DNA from: UBA1952 sp965200035
GTDB lineage: Bacteria; Bacteroidota; Bacteroidia; Chitinophagales; Chitinophagaceae
DNA: 64,000 nt
Assembly (NCBI GenBank): GCA_965200035.1
Contig: OZ241334.1
Span: 2,790,001-2,854,000 of the forward strand
Direction: 5' to 3'
Below are positions 44,817-54,185 of this stretch, piece after piece. Position 1 is the stretch's first letter; each line of letters opens with the position of its first letter. The notes beneath the pieces are model-generated. The model made no database searches. It worked only from the letters and a program-made list of their open reading frames with translations, and was not told where the DNA came from. Both the position numbers and the translations under genes were made by a program.

Positions 44817-45575
44817 TTAATGCACAACTAATAGTCTACCGTTTCCATATAATCCTAAGCCGGCAAATAACTGATAATAATACGTCCCAGCCGGCAGTTG
44901 GGCTGTATTAAAAGATAGGGGTTGGCTGACAGACGATGACAGAATAGTTGTATTGCCTTGCACATCCGTAATTAAAAGACGCGCATCCGTACTATTAAGA
45001 ACTCTCCTGGTGTTCAGAAAACTGGTGTGGTCGCTGGCCGGATTTGGATATGGCCGAAGCTCGTTCTCTGCTGCAACAGTCTGTATGGCGGTAGGTGCAA
45101 TTGTATTGTATGTCACATGCACCGATATAAGATCCGTGGGCAGATTCACATTATAAAAGACATAAGAAACATGGTTTACGCCCCGAATATGCACCCGATT
45201 GTCAAACAAATAATGGGCTAAAAAGCCGGAATCAGAAGCCCCGGGGTCAAGGTAGACGTGTGAAGGTGATACAAAGGTGGTAGCCGGATAACAGTTATTA
45301 GCAAAACAAATCGTATGCTGTACATCGGGCTGAAGGCTATCTTCCTCGATCTTCATTGCACCTATCTCAATGGCGTTGCTGGCTGTGTTAATCACTTTAA
45401 TTCCCAGATCCAATGACTCGTATCCCTGAAAGCCGCCGTTAGGTGACGATTGAATTACGATTGAGTCATTGGAAACATCAGCATTAGTTGATGTATTGAT
45501 AATGCGCAGGCTTTGTCCGTTTACAGTGCCTGCAAGGGACAGCATCAGCAATATCAAGCATTTTTTTTGATACAT
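44817..45575 (-). CDS. Secreted protein with T9SS type A domain (copy 2)
   Basis: Residue-for-residue the same as the protein at 34,433 (signal MYQKKCLILLMLSLAGTVNG, sorting domain LRPYPNPASDHTSFLN). It lies 48 bases downstream of the second Omp28-like gene. Because upstream repeat DNA is shared, both copies probably keep their own promoter and are dosage-duplicated. Confidence 0.72.
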   Translation of the reverse strand: MYQKKCLILLMLSLAGTVNGQSLRIINTSTNADVSNDSIVIQSSPNGGFQGYESLDLGIKVINTASNAIEIGAMKIEEDSLQPDVQHTICFANNCYPATTFVSPSHVYLDPGASDSGFLAHYLFDNRVHIRGVNHVSYVFYNVNLPTDLISVHVTYNTIAPTAIQTVAAENELRPYPNPASDHTSFLNTRRVLNSTDARLLITDVQGNTTILSSSVSQPLSFNTAQLPAGTYYYQLFAGLGLYGNGRLLVVH

Positions 45576-45623
45576 GATCCACATTTAAATGAGAGTTAGC
45601 ACCGCTTACGGAATGGTACGGTA

Positions 45624-46841
45624 TCATTTTGCCAGAATGATTTTGTGTACTTGGCTTCCGCCGGCTGTATTCACTCTGATAAAGTAAATCCCATTCGCTT
45701 CATGAGTCAGGTCAATAACAACCTGTTTTCCGCCATCACCAGTGAACTGATGAATAATCTGCCCCCGTATGTCGGACACCTCTGAAACATATTGGCCAGG
45801 GCCAAGGCCATCCATATAGAATATACCGGTAGCAGGGTTGGGAAATATAGAAATAGGTGTCTGTGCACCAAGAGAATTAATGGCTGTAGGTGTGCCGCCG
45901 CCCACCTTTGCGCGGGTGGTATTGATCACCTGCCCCGTGAAGGATTGCTGGCCGCTACCTGCCTTTTGATCTGCTACGTACAGCGTAAGGTTGCAATGTT
46001 GCGGGTTGCAGATGATATTTTTATAGGTAGCCGGAATGGTATAGGTATAAGTGCGGGAAATAAGCCGACCTGCGGATGCATTAGCTATTGTATCGCCATT
46101 GAAGCCGTTCAGATTTGCCCGGAATACATTCATGAATACGAATTGATTGTTGAGATGGTTGTTTGATGGATAATTGGCATCATACTGTGTAGAAATGATA
46201 GAATCCTGGGTAAGTGCCAACTGCAGATAGTTAGTAGATGTCGCACTTGCAGCGGTATAGTAGGCCTGCACCTTTACCGTAAGCAAACGGCTGGCATTGT
46301 TAAAGGTTGAGGATAAATACAGGTTGACCGGCGATGGCTGAGTAACAATTGTATCTGCCTCTGCCTGCACCTGATTGGTTGCGCCAAAAATGAAAGTAGA
46401 GCCGTAAGGCTGGCCACGATCACGACGGTTCATCATCATATTCAGATAGAACGGCCAATTAAGCTTGTTAGCATCTGATATAGTGTCCCCGTAAGGGGTG
46501 GTAAAATCATAATCTATCGGTGGAGCCTGTGGCAATGCATCCGGGCCAAAGTGATATTCGATCATCATGCCGCGACCAGGATGTGCAGCTAAAATAGAAT
46601 CACAGCGCAGTTCAATGCCAGGACAGCTACCGCAGACATGTCCAGTGCCTTTTTCAATGAGAAAATTTTTGTTTTCCGGCCTTGTGGAAACCAGCATCTG
46701 CCCCTGGGCGGCATCCGAGGTAATCATCATTAAATAGCAGATGATGGCCAGAAGGCGTAACCCCGTTGGCAATCCAATGTTGTGGACCGAGAACAGCACT
46801 TCGCGGTTGCTGAGAGAATGATTTGGATAGATATAATTCAT
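45624..46841 (-). CDS. Omp28-like secreted protein with T9SS type A domain (copy 2)
   Basis: Identical in protein sequence to the gene at 33,167 (GTGHVCGSCPG thioredoxin-like opening, type A sorting domain at the end). About 320 bases upstream remain inside the repeat. Lack of any amino-acid difference implies a recent duplication or ongoing gene conversion between the arms. Confidence 0.8.
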   Translation of the reverse strand: MNYIYPNHSLSNREVLFSVHNIGLPTGLRLLAIICYLMMITSDAAQGQMLVSTRPENKNFLIEKGTGHVCGSCPGIELRCDSILAAHPGRGMMIEYHFGPDALPQAPPIDYDFTTPYGDTISDANKLNWPFYLNMMMNRRDRGQPYGSTFIFGATNQVQAEADTIVTQPSPVNLYLSSTFNNASRLLTVKVQAYYTAASATSTNYLQLALTQDSIISTQYDANYPSNNHLNNQFVFMNVFRANLNGFNGDTIANASAGRLISRTYTYTIPATYKNIICNPQHCNLTLYVADQKAGSGQQSFTGQVINTTRAKVGGGTPTAINSLGAQTPISIFPNPATGIFYMDGLGPGQYVSEVSDIRGQIIHQFTGDGGKQVVIDLTHEANGIYFIRVNTAGGSQVHKIILAK

Positions 46842-47536
46842 GATAGTAATTGTCGAATACTTATTAATATCAATTTATTGTAAATAGCAGCGATAAGTTG
46901 AAGCTTGTCTAGTAGTTGTCGGATTATCAGTCTATCGATAAACTCTGAGGGCATAATCTTAATAAATAGATCCATGATCTTCTGCCATAGATACCACACC
47001 ATTTCTACTTCTTTAATTGTCTTATATGATTCATATGAGTTGCATCACGAAAGATAATCAAATATTTGTTCAAAGGAAAGAAGTTATCGGGTCGTGCTCA
47101 ATAGGCTATTTCAATCCTGCTTAGCCTGCGTAAAAAGCTTCTGTATTATCTTAGTCATAGCTGAAGATTAAGTCGCGGAACTATGCTGACTACCTTATCC
47201 GAGCTGTAATTTAGCAGCGTTAGTATCTGTTTTTATTAAACATGGATGGCGCTTTGCAGATGTTGGTAATGCTGACAATTTGACTGAAATAAAAAAGACT
47301 GCCTTGAAAATTGCGGTAACTCTTTGATATTATCGCTCTGCAAAGCTTAAGAAACTGGAAAACCTATTTAATGACAAACAGCCCAATTGATAAGTTAATT
47401 TAAATTTTGTTCACTGAATCTTTAGACGATATAATGGAGCAGAATTAAGATAATGCTCTATTATTATTTTATAATAATTTCAAGTGTATCATTAATTATA
47501 GAATAGTTACTACTTTGCATTAAAAAAATCTCCTTT
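46842..47536. other. Intergenic; end of inverted repeat, then AT-rich DNA
   Basis: 695 bases: repeat up to 47163, then AT-rich sequence where I see no gene. Confidence 0.5.
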
Positions 47537-47892
47537 ATGCTTACGATCCACAATGCAATGGACGACATTGCTGAATGCTTATCCAAAAGTAATCGGACCG
47601 GCCTGCCACATACATCTCAGGAAATCGTACCGGTGCTATTCTGGATTTTAAGCTTGCTATCACAACTGATATTGACGAGACTGAATTGGACTTTATCAAT
47701 CGTTATGGTAAAGGTGTAAGGTCATTTTTTAAGCTAGCAGATTACGAGCATGGTAAGCTGCTGGCAGGACAGATGTTTTGGATATTGAAAGGCTATCGCC
47801 GAGACATGGGACAATACACAGGCAAGTTGTTCATGCCTGAAAACAAACTGTATTTATATGTGCATCTATCGATAAAGAACACTTATGACTGA
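47537..47892 (+). pseudogene. Small protein gene, one-base frameshift; relative of the 49,641 gene
   Basis: MLTIHNAMDDIAECLSKSN starts one frame. The -1 frame, open from about 47,620, reads LDFKLAITTDIDETELDFIN and then ADYEHGKLLAGQMFWILKGY. This parallels the protein encoded at 49,641 (ISITSDVCETEYDFTQRYGS, CYEEGKNLAGQLYKKIKKID). Together the halves would give about 117 residues, cytoplasmic, family unknown. Confidence 0.55.
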
Positions 47893-48057
47893 TTAAGTTC
47901 TGGAATAGCATTAAGTTTTTAACAGTGCATAAATGCATGCCATAGAATGAGTTTAAAATTGCCATGAACATGGATCTTCTTTATCATCAAACTGCAAATA
48001 CATGGTTTAAAGCTTTCGGCTATGGCAGGAAATTCATAAAATTATTTTTGAACAGAG

Positions 48058-48690
48058 ATGGAATTGTTACCCGAGGATATGATAAAATATAGGCAAAGCA
48101 AAGGACTTAGCCAGAGGGAAGTTGCTGCCCACCTTGGCATTGCTCAACGAAGCTACTATGCATATGAAAAGGGGATTATAAAACCCAAGAGTTCCAAACT
48201 TAAAAAACTACTGGAATTATACGGTATCTCAGAAGATTTAAAATCATTGGCCCCCATAAGCTACGTTCCAATTCGTGATGGTGTTCCTGTCTATGATTTG
48301 GAATTTTCAGTTGGCCTTATATCAATGCTAAGAATAGCGCAGGAACAAGGACGAATTCTTGCATGGTTAGCTTTGTCGGAAGCCCGGAGTTGTGATGTTA
48401 TCATACCATTAAAAGGCGTTGGTATGGAGCCATATATTTCTGAAAAGGATTGGATAGGGCTGAAGAGAATCTATGATTTCGATATGATCTTACCTGGCTA
48501 TGCATACGGAATAGTTACAAAAGAGTGGGCGGTTGTGAAGTATTTACATGAAGGCAATAAAAAAGAAAATGTTATAGCGCGCTCCCATAATACAATGTAT
48601 AATGATATTGAGGTTCCAAAAGAAAAGATTTTAGAATTGTATTTGGTAAAATGCATTATCCCATTTTCAAAAATCACAAACTTGGTATAA
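48058..48690 (+). CDS. XRE-type regulator with S24/LexA-like domain lacking the catalytic Ser
   Basis: 210 residues. The HTH at about 8-60 (KGLSQREVAAHLGIAQRSYY) is of the Cro/CI type. The C-terminal half has the S24 fold signature KGVGMEPYISEKDWIGL, where the usual G-D/x-S-M nucleophile Ser is Gly, while the Lys side is kept (WAVVKYLHEG). So it probably dimerises but does not self-cleave. Regulators of this type are common near Bacteroidetes mobile DNA. Target operator unknown. Confidence 0.75.
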   Translation: MELLPEDMIKYRQSKGLSQREVAAHLGIAQRSYYAYEKGIIKPKSSKLKKLLELYGISEDLKSLAPISYVPIRDGVPVYDLEFSVGLISMLRIAQEQGRILAWLALSEARSCDVIIPLKGVGMEPYISEKDWIGLKRIYDFDMILPGYAYGIVTKEWAVVKYLHEGNKKENVIARSHNTMYNDIEVPKEKILELYLVKCIIPFSKITNLV

Positions 48691-48817
48691 CTATTTGCTG
48701 TGACTGTTATTGGTCGTGATCGCTACTATCATTATGAAAATTAATTTAAGCAAATATTGGAATTTTAATTAATAAGGTAATCACTATCTATATTGCCAAA
48801 ATTTTTTATAAAGAAAT

Positions 48818-49009
48818 TTGGACAAGCAAAAGCTTAACTTAAGAAAATTTGCCATCTTATTTGGCGTCTCCCGCTCGCTGATAGTGAAGATGGAACATGG
48901 TACAGTTAAAACACGGGTTATCGACACTATTGCTAAAATAGTTCATAAGCTTGGTATGAAAGCGAATATGTTTATTTGGCCGAATGAGCCATTGTTTTTT
49001 GGAACCTGA
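48818..49009 (+). pseudogene. Partial HigA/HipB-like HTH protein
   Basis: 63 codons from a TTG. LRKFAILFGVSRSLIVKMEH with GTVKTRVIDTIAKIVHKLGM is an XRE helix-turn-helix in which only the second half is intact. In the adjacent frame the preceding bases read IKKFGQAKA before a stop, as if one frameshift cut the first helix. No toxin partner gene is apparent. Confidence 0.45.
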
Positions 49010-49640
49010 ATTTAAGGGGTACGAATCCTTACAAAAGAGAATTCAGCGTTGCGAATTAGTCATACAGTTGTATCAAGAATTGATGGACGCAAGAACATAT
49101 TTTACATTCTTTTAATTTGTATTTTTATTGTTATTGTTTCATCTGCAATTTTCAACTAAATCTGATTTTTGCCTCGATGATTGTTTTATAACACTAACAC
49201 AGGATCAAAATGAAAGTTAACCTACCTAATTTGGTTAACAATGCATTAACTAAGTTACATCCATTCCAGTGTTGGCTGTCCGAAAGCTAGGAAATTTACC
49301 GACCCATACTTCTTACATATAATATATTATATTATTCATTAGATATTTTTTTATGAAAAATTCCATCATCTTGTTTGCATATAGAAACAGATTTCGCTGC
49401 GGTAAGCTCTGCAATAATTTAAATAATGAAGGGACTGTTTCCATAAAAATACCTTTAGGAGGGCGAAATAAGCCATTTTGTATTACAAGAAATACAGTGA
49501 TAAAATGGTTATTTATAACTTTAAATAATTGGATGAATCTTTAAGCTGTTAGACAACTGCGCTTGCTATATCAAGGTTCATTTTCCCTAATGTTGTCTTC
49601 ATAACACCAAAATAACAATTATGGGGTTAATTTACGGGTG
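49010..49640. other. AT-rich region with no firm gene
   Basis: 631 bases. A 63-codon frame at 49353-49544 (MKNSIILFAYRNRFRCGKLC) has an ATG but no recognisable features, so I leave its status open. Confidence 0.45.
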
Positions 49641-50084
49641 CTAATTACATGTAAACCCGAGATAATGTAAATGCCCAAGAGAGTATGGAATGTTGTAATG
49701 ATGTATAGGCAAGAGATATTGTGTTTTAATATTTATATTGCATATATATGCAACTAGGCTCAATAAGTCAGACCGTTTAAATGAGTCTACGCTGTAAGCA
49801 CTCATATCAGGATCTATTTTCTTGATTTTTTTATAAAGCTGTCCAGCCAGATTTTTTCCTTCCTCATAACAAGATAGGCTAAAATTAAAAGAATATCCAG
49901 ACCCATAGCGTTGGGTAAAGTCATACTCAGTTTCGCAGACATCTGAAGTAATAGATATATGAATTTCATAACTACATCCGGTCCAAAAATTGTTGGGAGC
50001 CCTCATACTACATTTGCCTTCCCCGCGCATTTCTAATGCGATACGATTCATCATTTTTTCTGCTGTGAGAATAGAACTTTCCAT
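49641..50084 (-). CDS. Hypothetical protein, relative of the 47,537 gene
   Basis: 147 residues. An N-terminal helix (LTAEKMMNRIALEMRGEGKC) is followed by beta strands (YEIHISITSDVCETEYDFTQ) and a helical segment (CYEEGKNLAGQLYKKIKKID). The last about 35 residues lack a counterpart in the homologue. No signal peptide. Two divergent relatives around a repressor-like gene suggest a small accessory module. Function unknown. Confidence 0.5.
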   Translation of the reverse strand: MESSILTAEKMMNRIALEMRGEGKCSMRAPNNFWTGCSYEIHISITSDVCETEYDFTQRYGSGYSFNFSLSCYEEGKNLAGQLYKKIKKIDPDMSAYSVDSFKRSDLLSLVAYICNINIKTQYLLPIHHYNIPYSLGHLHYLGFTCN

Positions 50085-50801
50085 GGCAATTTTTTTATTA
50101 TAAAATTAATGATTCATAGATTTGATGATTACTTTACAATTTTTATCCTTAAAATTTATACACTTAAAAATAATGCCATTGATTATGATAGTCATTTGTT
50201 CGATGAATCTCGATTGCGGGACTAAGTCATCAGATCTATTTTGGTTGTTTATTGCTGCCATCTTGAGTAAGTTGCATATCGATATTAGCGTCATTGCGCA
50301 GGCACCTGTTAAATTGCCTGAGTACGGTAATCTGGTTTCTACGTAAATACCAAGGCGGCAGATTATATGGATGTATACATGTTTTACTTCAAGCGTTTTA
50401 AAACGAATATATTTATTGAATTTAGCTTCTATTCTATGAAGAACAAATTGATCCCTTGTAAGACGACGGCGGCGAAAAAGAAGACAAATTGTACGCAAGG
50501 CCACTGTAAAAAAATGAATGGAGGGAAAATTCTTCCGGTCAATTAGCGACGATCAATAAAAGCTGACATAGCAATCCCGCCTATGATTACAGGCAGTCAT
50601 GGCATTATGTGGACTTTGAAAGAAACGCCAGGATCTTTTGCCAGAGCATTGCTCCACATTGGGGCATTTAAGGCATTTGTGAAGGAAAGTCTACCTCCAA
50701 TCTGTGCAGATTACGCAATTGTGCACCTCTTGTCTACCTGTAGTTACCCACTACTCCGGCGCAATACTGCGTCTTAGGATCAGACAAACATCTCAACATC
50801 C
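50085..50801. other. Intergenic, nothing recognised
   Basis: 717 bases with only short frames on both strands; none has a plausible start, signal or domain. Confidence 0.45.
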
Positions 50802-51677
50802 ATGAAAAAAATTATTCTTCTCAGCATTACGTCGCTGTCCTTCATTCATGCAAAAGCTCAGGTACCGAATCCTGGCTTCGAGCTTCTGGTAAATGGTATT
50901 GCAGCCAACTGGCGGACCAACAATTTTGCAGTCATCCCTATCGACAGCAATTGTATATTTATGGGTTTCGATAGCATACAGACCTCTACCCGAGACGCAC
51001 ATTCCGGCAACTATGCCTACGAGGTGCGCGTGGCTACGACTTGCACAGATGCCTACTCCGGCAGCATACAGACGAACCGGGTCGACTCAGAGGGCTTCAT
51101 TGATCAGCGGATACCGATACATGGGCAGCCGTCAGCGTTTACATTTTATTACAAGCTCAGTTCCATACAGGGAGATGTCGGTATAGCAGAAGCTTTTATG
51201 GATAATCAGTCTGGAAATGGGACTGGCGATGGCAGCATTCAACTGCCGGCTGCTTCTACCTGGACGCTGGCTACACTTCCAATGCATTATTCAGCGAGCG
51301 ATACGGGTGGATATTTACGCCTCAAATTCTATCTAGGCAATGCTAATGGTTTGCATTACGGAACCCGCTTTGTGATTGACGACATTGGCCAGGCTGCCCC
51401 AACCGGTATTAATAATACCCTGGAAGCATTTGAGGGTATAGACTGCTTTCCTTCGCCGGCGCAAAACTCAGTATCCATACACCTGAGCGGGGCAGCGCCG
51501 GGGACAAATACAGTGCTAAATATTACCGATATGACAGGCCGGATAGTAATGCAAACGCCTCTGCAGGTACCGCGCGATAAGACATTTACCGTGGATACCC
51601 GGTTGCTGGCACCGGGGCTCTATAACGTCCGGCTATCAAGAAGCAACCGGACTACTATGGGCCGTTTTTTAAAGTAG
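50802..51677 (+). CDS. Secreted protein with T9SS type A domain
   Basis: 291 residues: signal MKKIILLSITSLSFIHAKAQ, then VPNPGFELLVNGIAANWRTN, which opens a jelly-roll/CBM-like domain (SEGFIDQRIPIHGQPSAFTF, GYLRLKFYLGNANGLHYGTR). A type A sorting domain follows from about 215 (IDCFPSPAQNSVSIHLSG, LLAPGLYNVRLSRS). Likely surface-attached carbohydrate-binding or structural protein; substrate unknown. Confidence 0.78.
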   Translation: MKKIILLSITSLSFIHAKAQVPNPGFELLVNGIAANWRTNNFAVIPIDSNCIFMGFDSIQTSTRDAHSGNYAYEVRVATTCTDAYSGSIQTNRVDSEGFIDQRIPIHGQPSAFTFYYKLSSIQGDVGIAEAFMDNQSGNGTGDGSIQLPAASTWTLATLPMHYSASDTGGYLRLKFYLGNANGLHYGTRFVIDDIGQAAPTGINNTLEAFEGIDCFPSPAQNSVSIHLSGAAPGTNTVLNITDMTGRIVMQTPLQVPRDKTFTVDTRLLAPGLYNVRLSRSNRTTMGRFLK

Positions 51678-51912
51678 TGACCGGCAACGGGTCGATGTTC
51701 ATACGGTCTAAAATATCCTATAAAATCGTTGAAGCCAATCATATTGAATATGCTTGATCAGGGTTGTTTCGGCAAAGGCATTATCCGGGCAGGAGAGCGA
51801 GATTAATATCTTGGGCTGGTAAAAGGGGCCTATGGCTGTAAGGTGGATAATCGGGATGGCCGCCAATTCGCCGCATCAGTTTCAAGCAGTAAAAGAATAG
51901 TTTTATAGTTGA

Positions 51913-53553
51913 ATGATCCTTTTGCGGAAAATAGCCAGTCTAAGCTGTCTGTTGTTGCTGGTATTGAGTAGTCAATGTCATGCACAACAGGCAGCCACTT
52001 TATTGCAGCAGGGCTGGCAAAGCCTGGTGCGGGATAATGATACGGAAGCAATGCGCAGTTTTGGCGATGCCTACCTGTTGGCTCAGCGCCAGAATGATAC
52101 TGCTAATAAGGCGCAGGCTTTGTTATACATGGGCATGTGCTATTATGGCTTCAGTCTTAATGAGGGTCTGCAATATGCATACCGATCCATGGAAGAATAC
52201 CGGAAGCTGGAAAAAGCGCATCCATTACAGGCCCTGGAAGGAAAAAGCCGCTGCCTGCAACTTATAAGTACAATCCAGAGCCGGCAGGGCAGGTATACAG
52301 AGGCGATTGCTTTGAGTAAAGAAGCCATAAAAGGCTTTGAGACCGGCAAAGATACCATGGGCTACCTGGGGCTGGTATACAATAGCCTTGGAAGTAACTA
52401 TAAGCGACTGAACCAAACAGATTCTTCTATCTATTTTCACCGGCTGGCCTTATCGGAACATTTGCATCATCACAATACCACTTATCTACCCACAGCTCTG
52501 ATTAAGGTCGCTGCCATAGAAATGGACCGGCACAACAGCGACCTTAGCTGGACGCTTTATAATCAAGCGCTGCATCTGGCGGACAGCACCGGCAACCGGC
52601 AGGCACAGGCAGCCGCGTTATTGGGCATGGGCGAATGGCAATGGACAATTGTCAAAGACCCAAAAGAGACATTTAGCTATTACCGGCGCTCAGGTGACAT
52701 ATCCGCTACCCTAAATGATAAGTCCTTTGCATTGCAGGTGGCAGAGCACCTGCTGACTTTCTATCATCAAACTGGTAATTATGAGGCAGCCATCAGTTAT
52801 AAGGACACCATCAGCATTATTCAGGACAGTATATATTCCTGGGATCGCAGAAAGCAACTAAAGAGCTTAGAGATACAATATGATGTGGCCGAAAAAGACC
52901 GGCGCTTAAAGCTGGTACAAAAGGAGCAGGAGATTACCCGACTCACCAATTACCTGCTCTGGGGCGGTATTGGCGTACTGTTGCTGACAGGCGGTGCCAT
53001 TATCTGGCTGTTGCTGCGGAACCGGAAACGTGATCATCTTTTGCTGAAGACAAAAGAAGCGCTGGTGCAGGCAACAGAAATTCAAAGGCAGCTACTGGAG
53101 GAGCAAAAGAGGCTGGAACAACTGCACATGCGGCAGCAAATAGAGTACAAGGAAAGCCAGCTTAGCGCCATGACACTCCAGATGCTTCAAAAGAATGAAC
53201 TGATGCAGGAACTTAAAGCGCGGGTAGAAGAAGATAGGACGATGGAAAAAGATCTGAAGTTGAGCAAGATCATTAGCAAAGGCCTCAACCAGGACCAGGA
53301 ATGGTCGGATTTCAATACCAATTTTGAGAGCATCAACCAACATTTTTATACGCGGCTGAAACAAGCATATCCTTCTATCAGCCCTAACGATCTGAAGATT
53401 TGTGCGCTTATCAAGCTTAACCTATCCATTAAGGAAATGGCGGCTGTTCTAAACATCTCTCCGGATAGCGTGAAGACGGCCCGGTACCGCCTGCGTAAAA
53501 AGCTCCAGCTTAGCACGGAAGACAATCTTACAGAGTTCATATTGTCACTCTGA
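51913..53553 (+). CDS. TPR membrane protein with C-terminal HTH (one-component regulator)
   Basis: 546 residues. Signal (ASLSCLLLLVLSSQCHAQ), periplasmic TPRs to about 345 (LGLVYNSLGSNYKRLNQTDS), TM at about 351-373 (YLLWGGIGVLLLTGGAIIWL), a long coiled coil (EIQRQLLEEQKRLEQLHMRQ), then a LuxR-like HTH (ISPNDLKICALIKLNLSIKE, LNISPDSVKTARYRLRKKLQ). It probably senses something in the periplasm and regulates transcription from the membrane. A partner kinase is not adjacent. Confidence 0.78.
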   Translation: MILLRKIASLSCLLLLVLSSQCHAQQAATLLQQGWQSLVRDNDTEAMRSFGDAYLLAQRQNDTANKAQALLYMGMCYYGFSLNEGLQYAYRSMEEYRKLEKAHPLQALEGKSRCLQLISTIQSRQGRYTEAIALSKEAIKGFETGKDTMGYLGLVYNSLGSNYKRLNQTDSSIYFHRLALSEHLHHHNTTYLPTALIKVAAIEMDRHNSDLSWTLYNQALHLADSTGNRQAQAAALLGMGEWQWTIVKDPKETFSYYRRSGDISATLNDKSFALQVAEHLLTFYHQTGNYEAAISYKDTISIIQDSIYSWDRRKQLKSLEIQYDVAEKDRRLKLVQKEQEITRLTNYLLWGGIGVLLLTGGAIIWLLLRNRKRDHLLLKTKEALVQATEIQRQLLEEQKRLEQLHMRQQIEYKESQLSAMTLQMLQKNELMQELKARVEEDRTMEKDLKLSKIISKGLNQDQEWSDFNTNFESINQHFYTRLKQAYPSISPNDLKICALIKLNLSIKEMAAVLNISPDSVKTARYRLRKKLQLSTEDNLTEFILSL

Positions 53554-53599
53554 GCGCTAAGAAAAATATCAAAACCAGTGAAATTAAAAACGCTGAAAT

Positions 53600-53965
53600 C
53601 TGCTCCAGGAGCGGCTTTCATATTTACACAATTTTTACGCGAAATGCAGAACTTTTCGTTGACGGTCTGTTTCATCTCATAGGCGATATACACCAACCGC
53701 TGCATGACGGATACCCAGATGATAAAGGCGGCATTACTGTATAGGTAAACTATGGCGGCAGCGGAACGAACCTGCACCCTATTTGGGATGATGATATTAC
53801 CGAAAGCCATTAAATAACAGCGGAAAAATGTCTCGTAATTGGCAGAAAGCTTGATGACGCTTACATGCCAAAAAATGCGCCGCTGGTGGAACATCAGCTG
53901 CTGGATGGCAGAATCCAGTTAGCAAAAGGCTTAGAGTTGCTTTTTGGCCAAAGCAATAAATCGTA
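53600..53965 (+). pseudogene. S1/P1 nuclease relic
   Basis: FHLIGDIHQPLHDGYPDDKG at about 53,670 is the zinc-binding core of S1/P1 nucleases, followed after a TAG by GGSGTNLHPIWDDDI (also zinc-site sequence). Then YMPKNAPLVEHQLLDGRIQL and GLELLF match the family C-terminus. Stops and frame changes interrupt it, and about 100 N-terminal residues including the mature Trp are missing. Related enzymes cut single-stranded DNA/RNA outside the cell. Confidence 0.75.
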
Positions 53966-54185
53966 ATATATTTCAAAAATTATTGATTATCCTAGCCGAA
54001 CTATGCGGTACCTACTAGCATGCTTCCTTTGGGGCGTCATCCCCAAAACCTGCGCTAATCCGAGGTCTTATACTTAACTCAAGTTGACCATCGAAAACAA
54101 AGTATAATCGTTTTTCTAAAAAAGGATTTTGGTAGGGACATCGCCTACTAACATACATGCATCAAGGTAAAAATAACGCACTCGA

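Larger units (their letters stand above)
44407..47163 (-). repeat. 2,757-bp inverted repeat, right copy
   Basis: Reverse complement of 32845-35601, same length, identical encoded proteins. The left edge cuts PAP2 at codon about 250; the right edge ends at CATAGCTG, after which 47164 onward differs from the flank at 32844. Confidence 0.93.

Noticed and set aside
50106..50504. 132-codon leftward frame
   Set aside because: AT-rich, no plausible start or signal, no family pattern; overlapped by frames on the other strand of equal quality.
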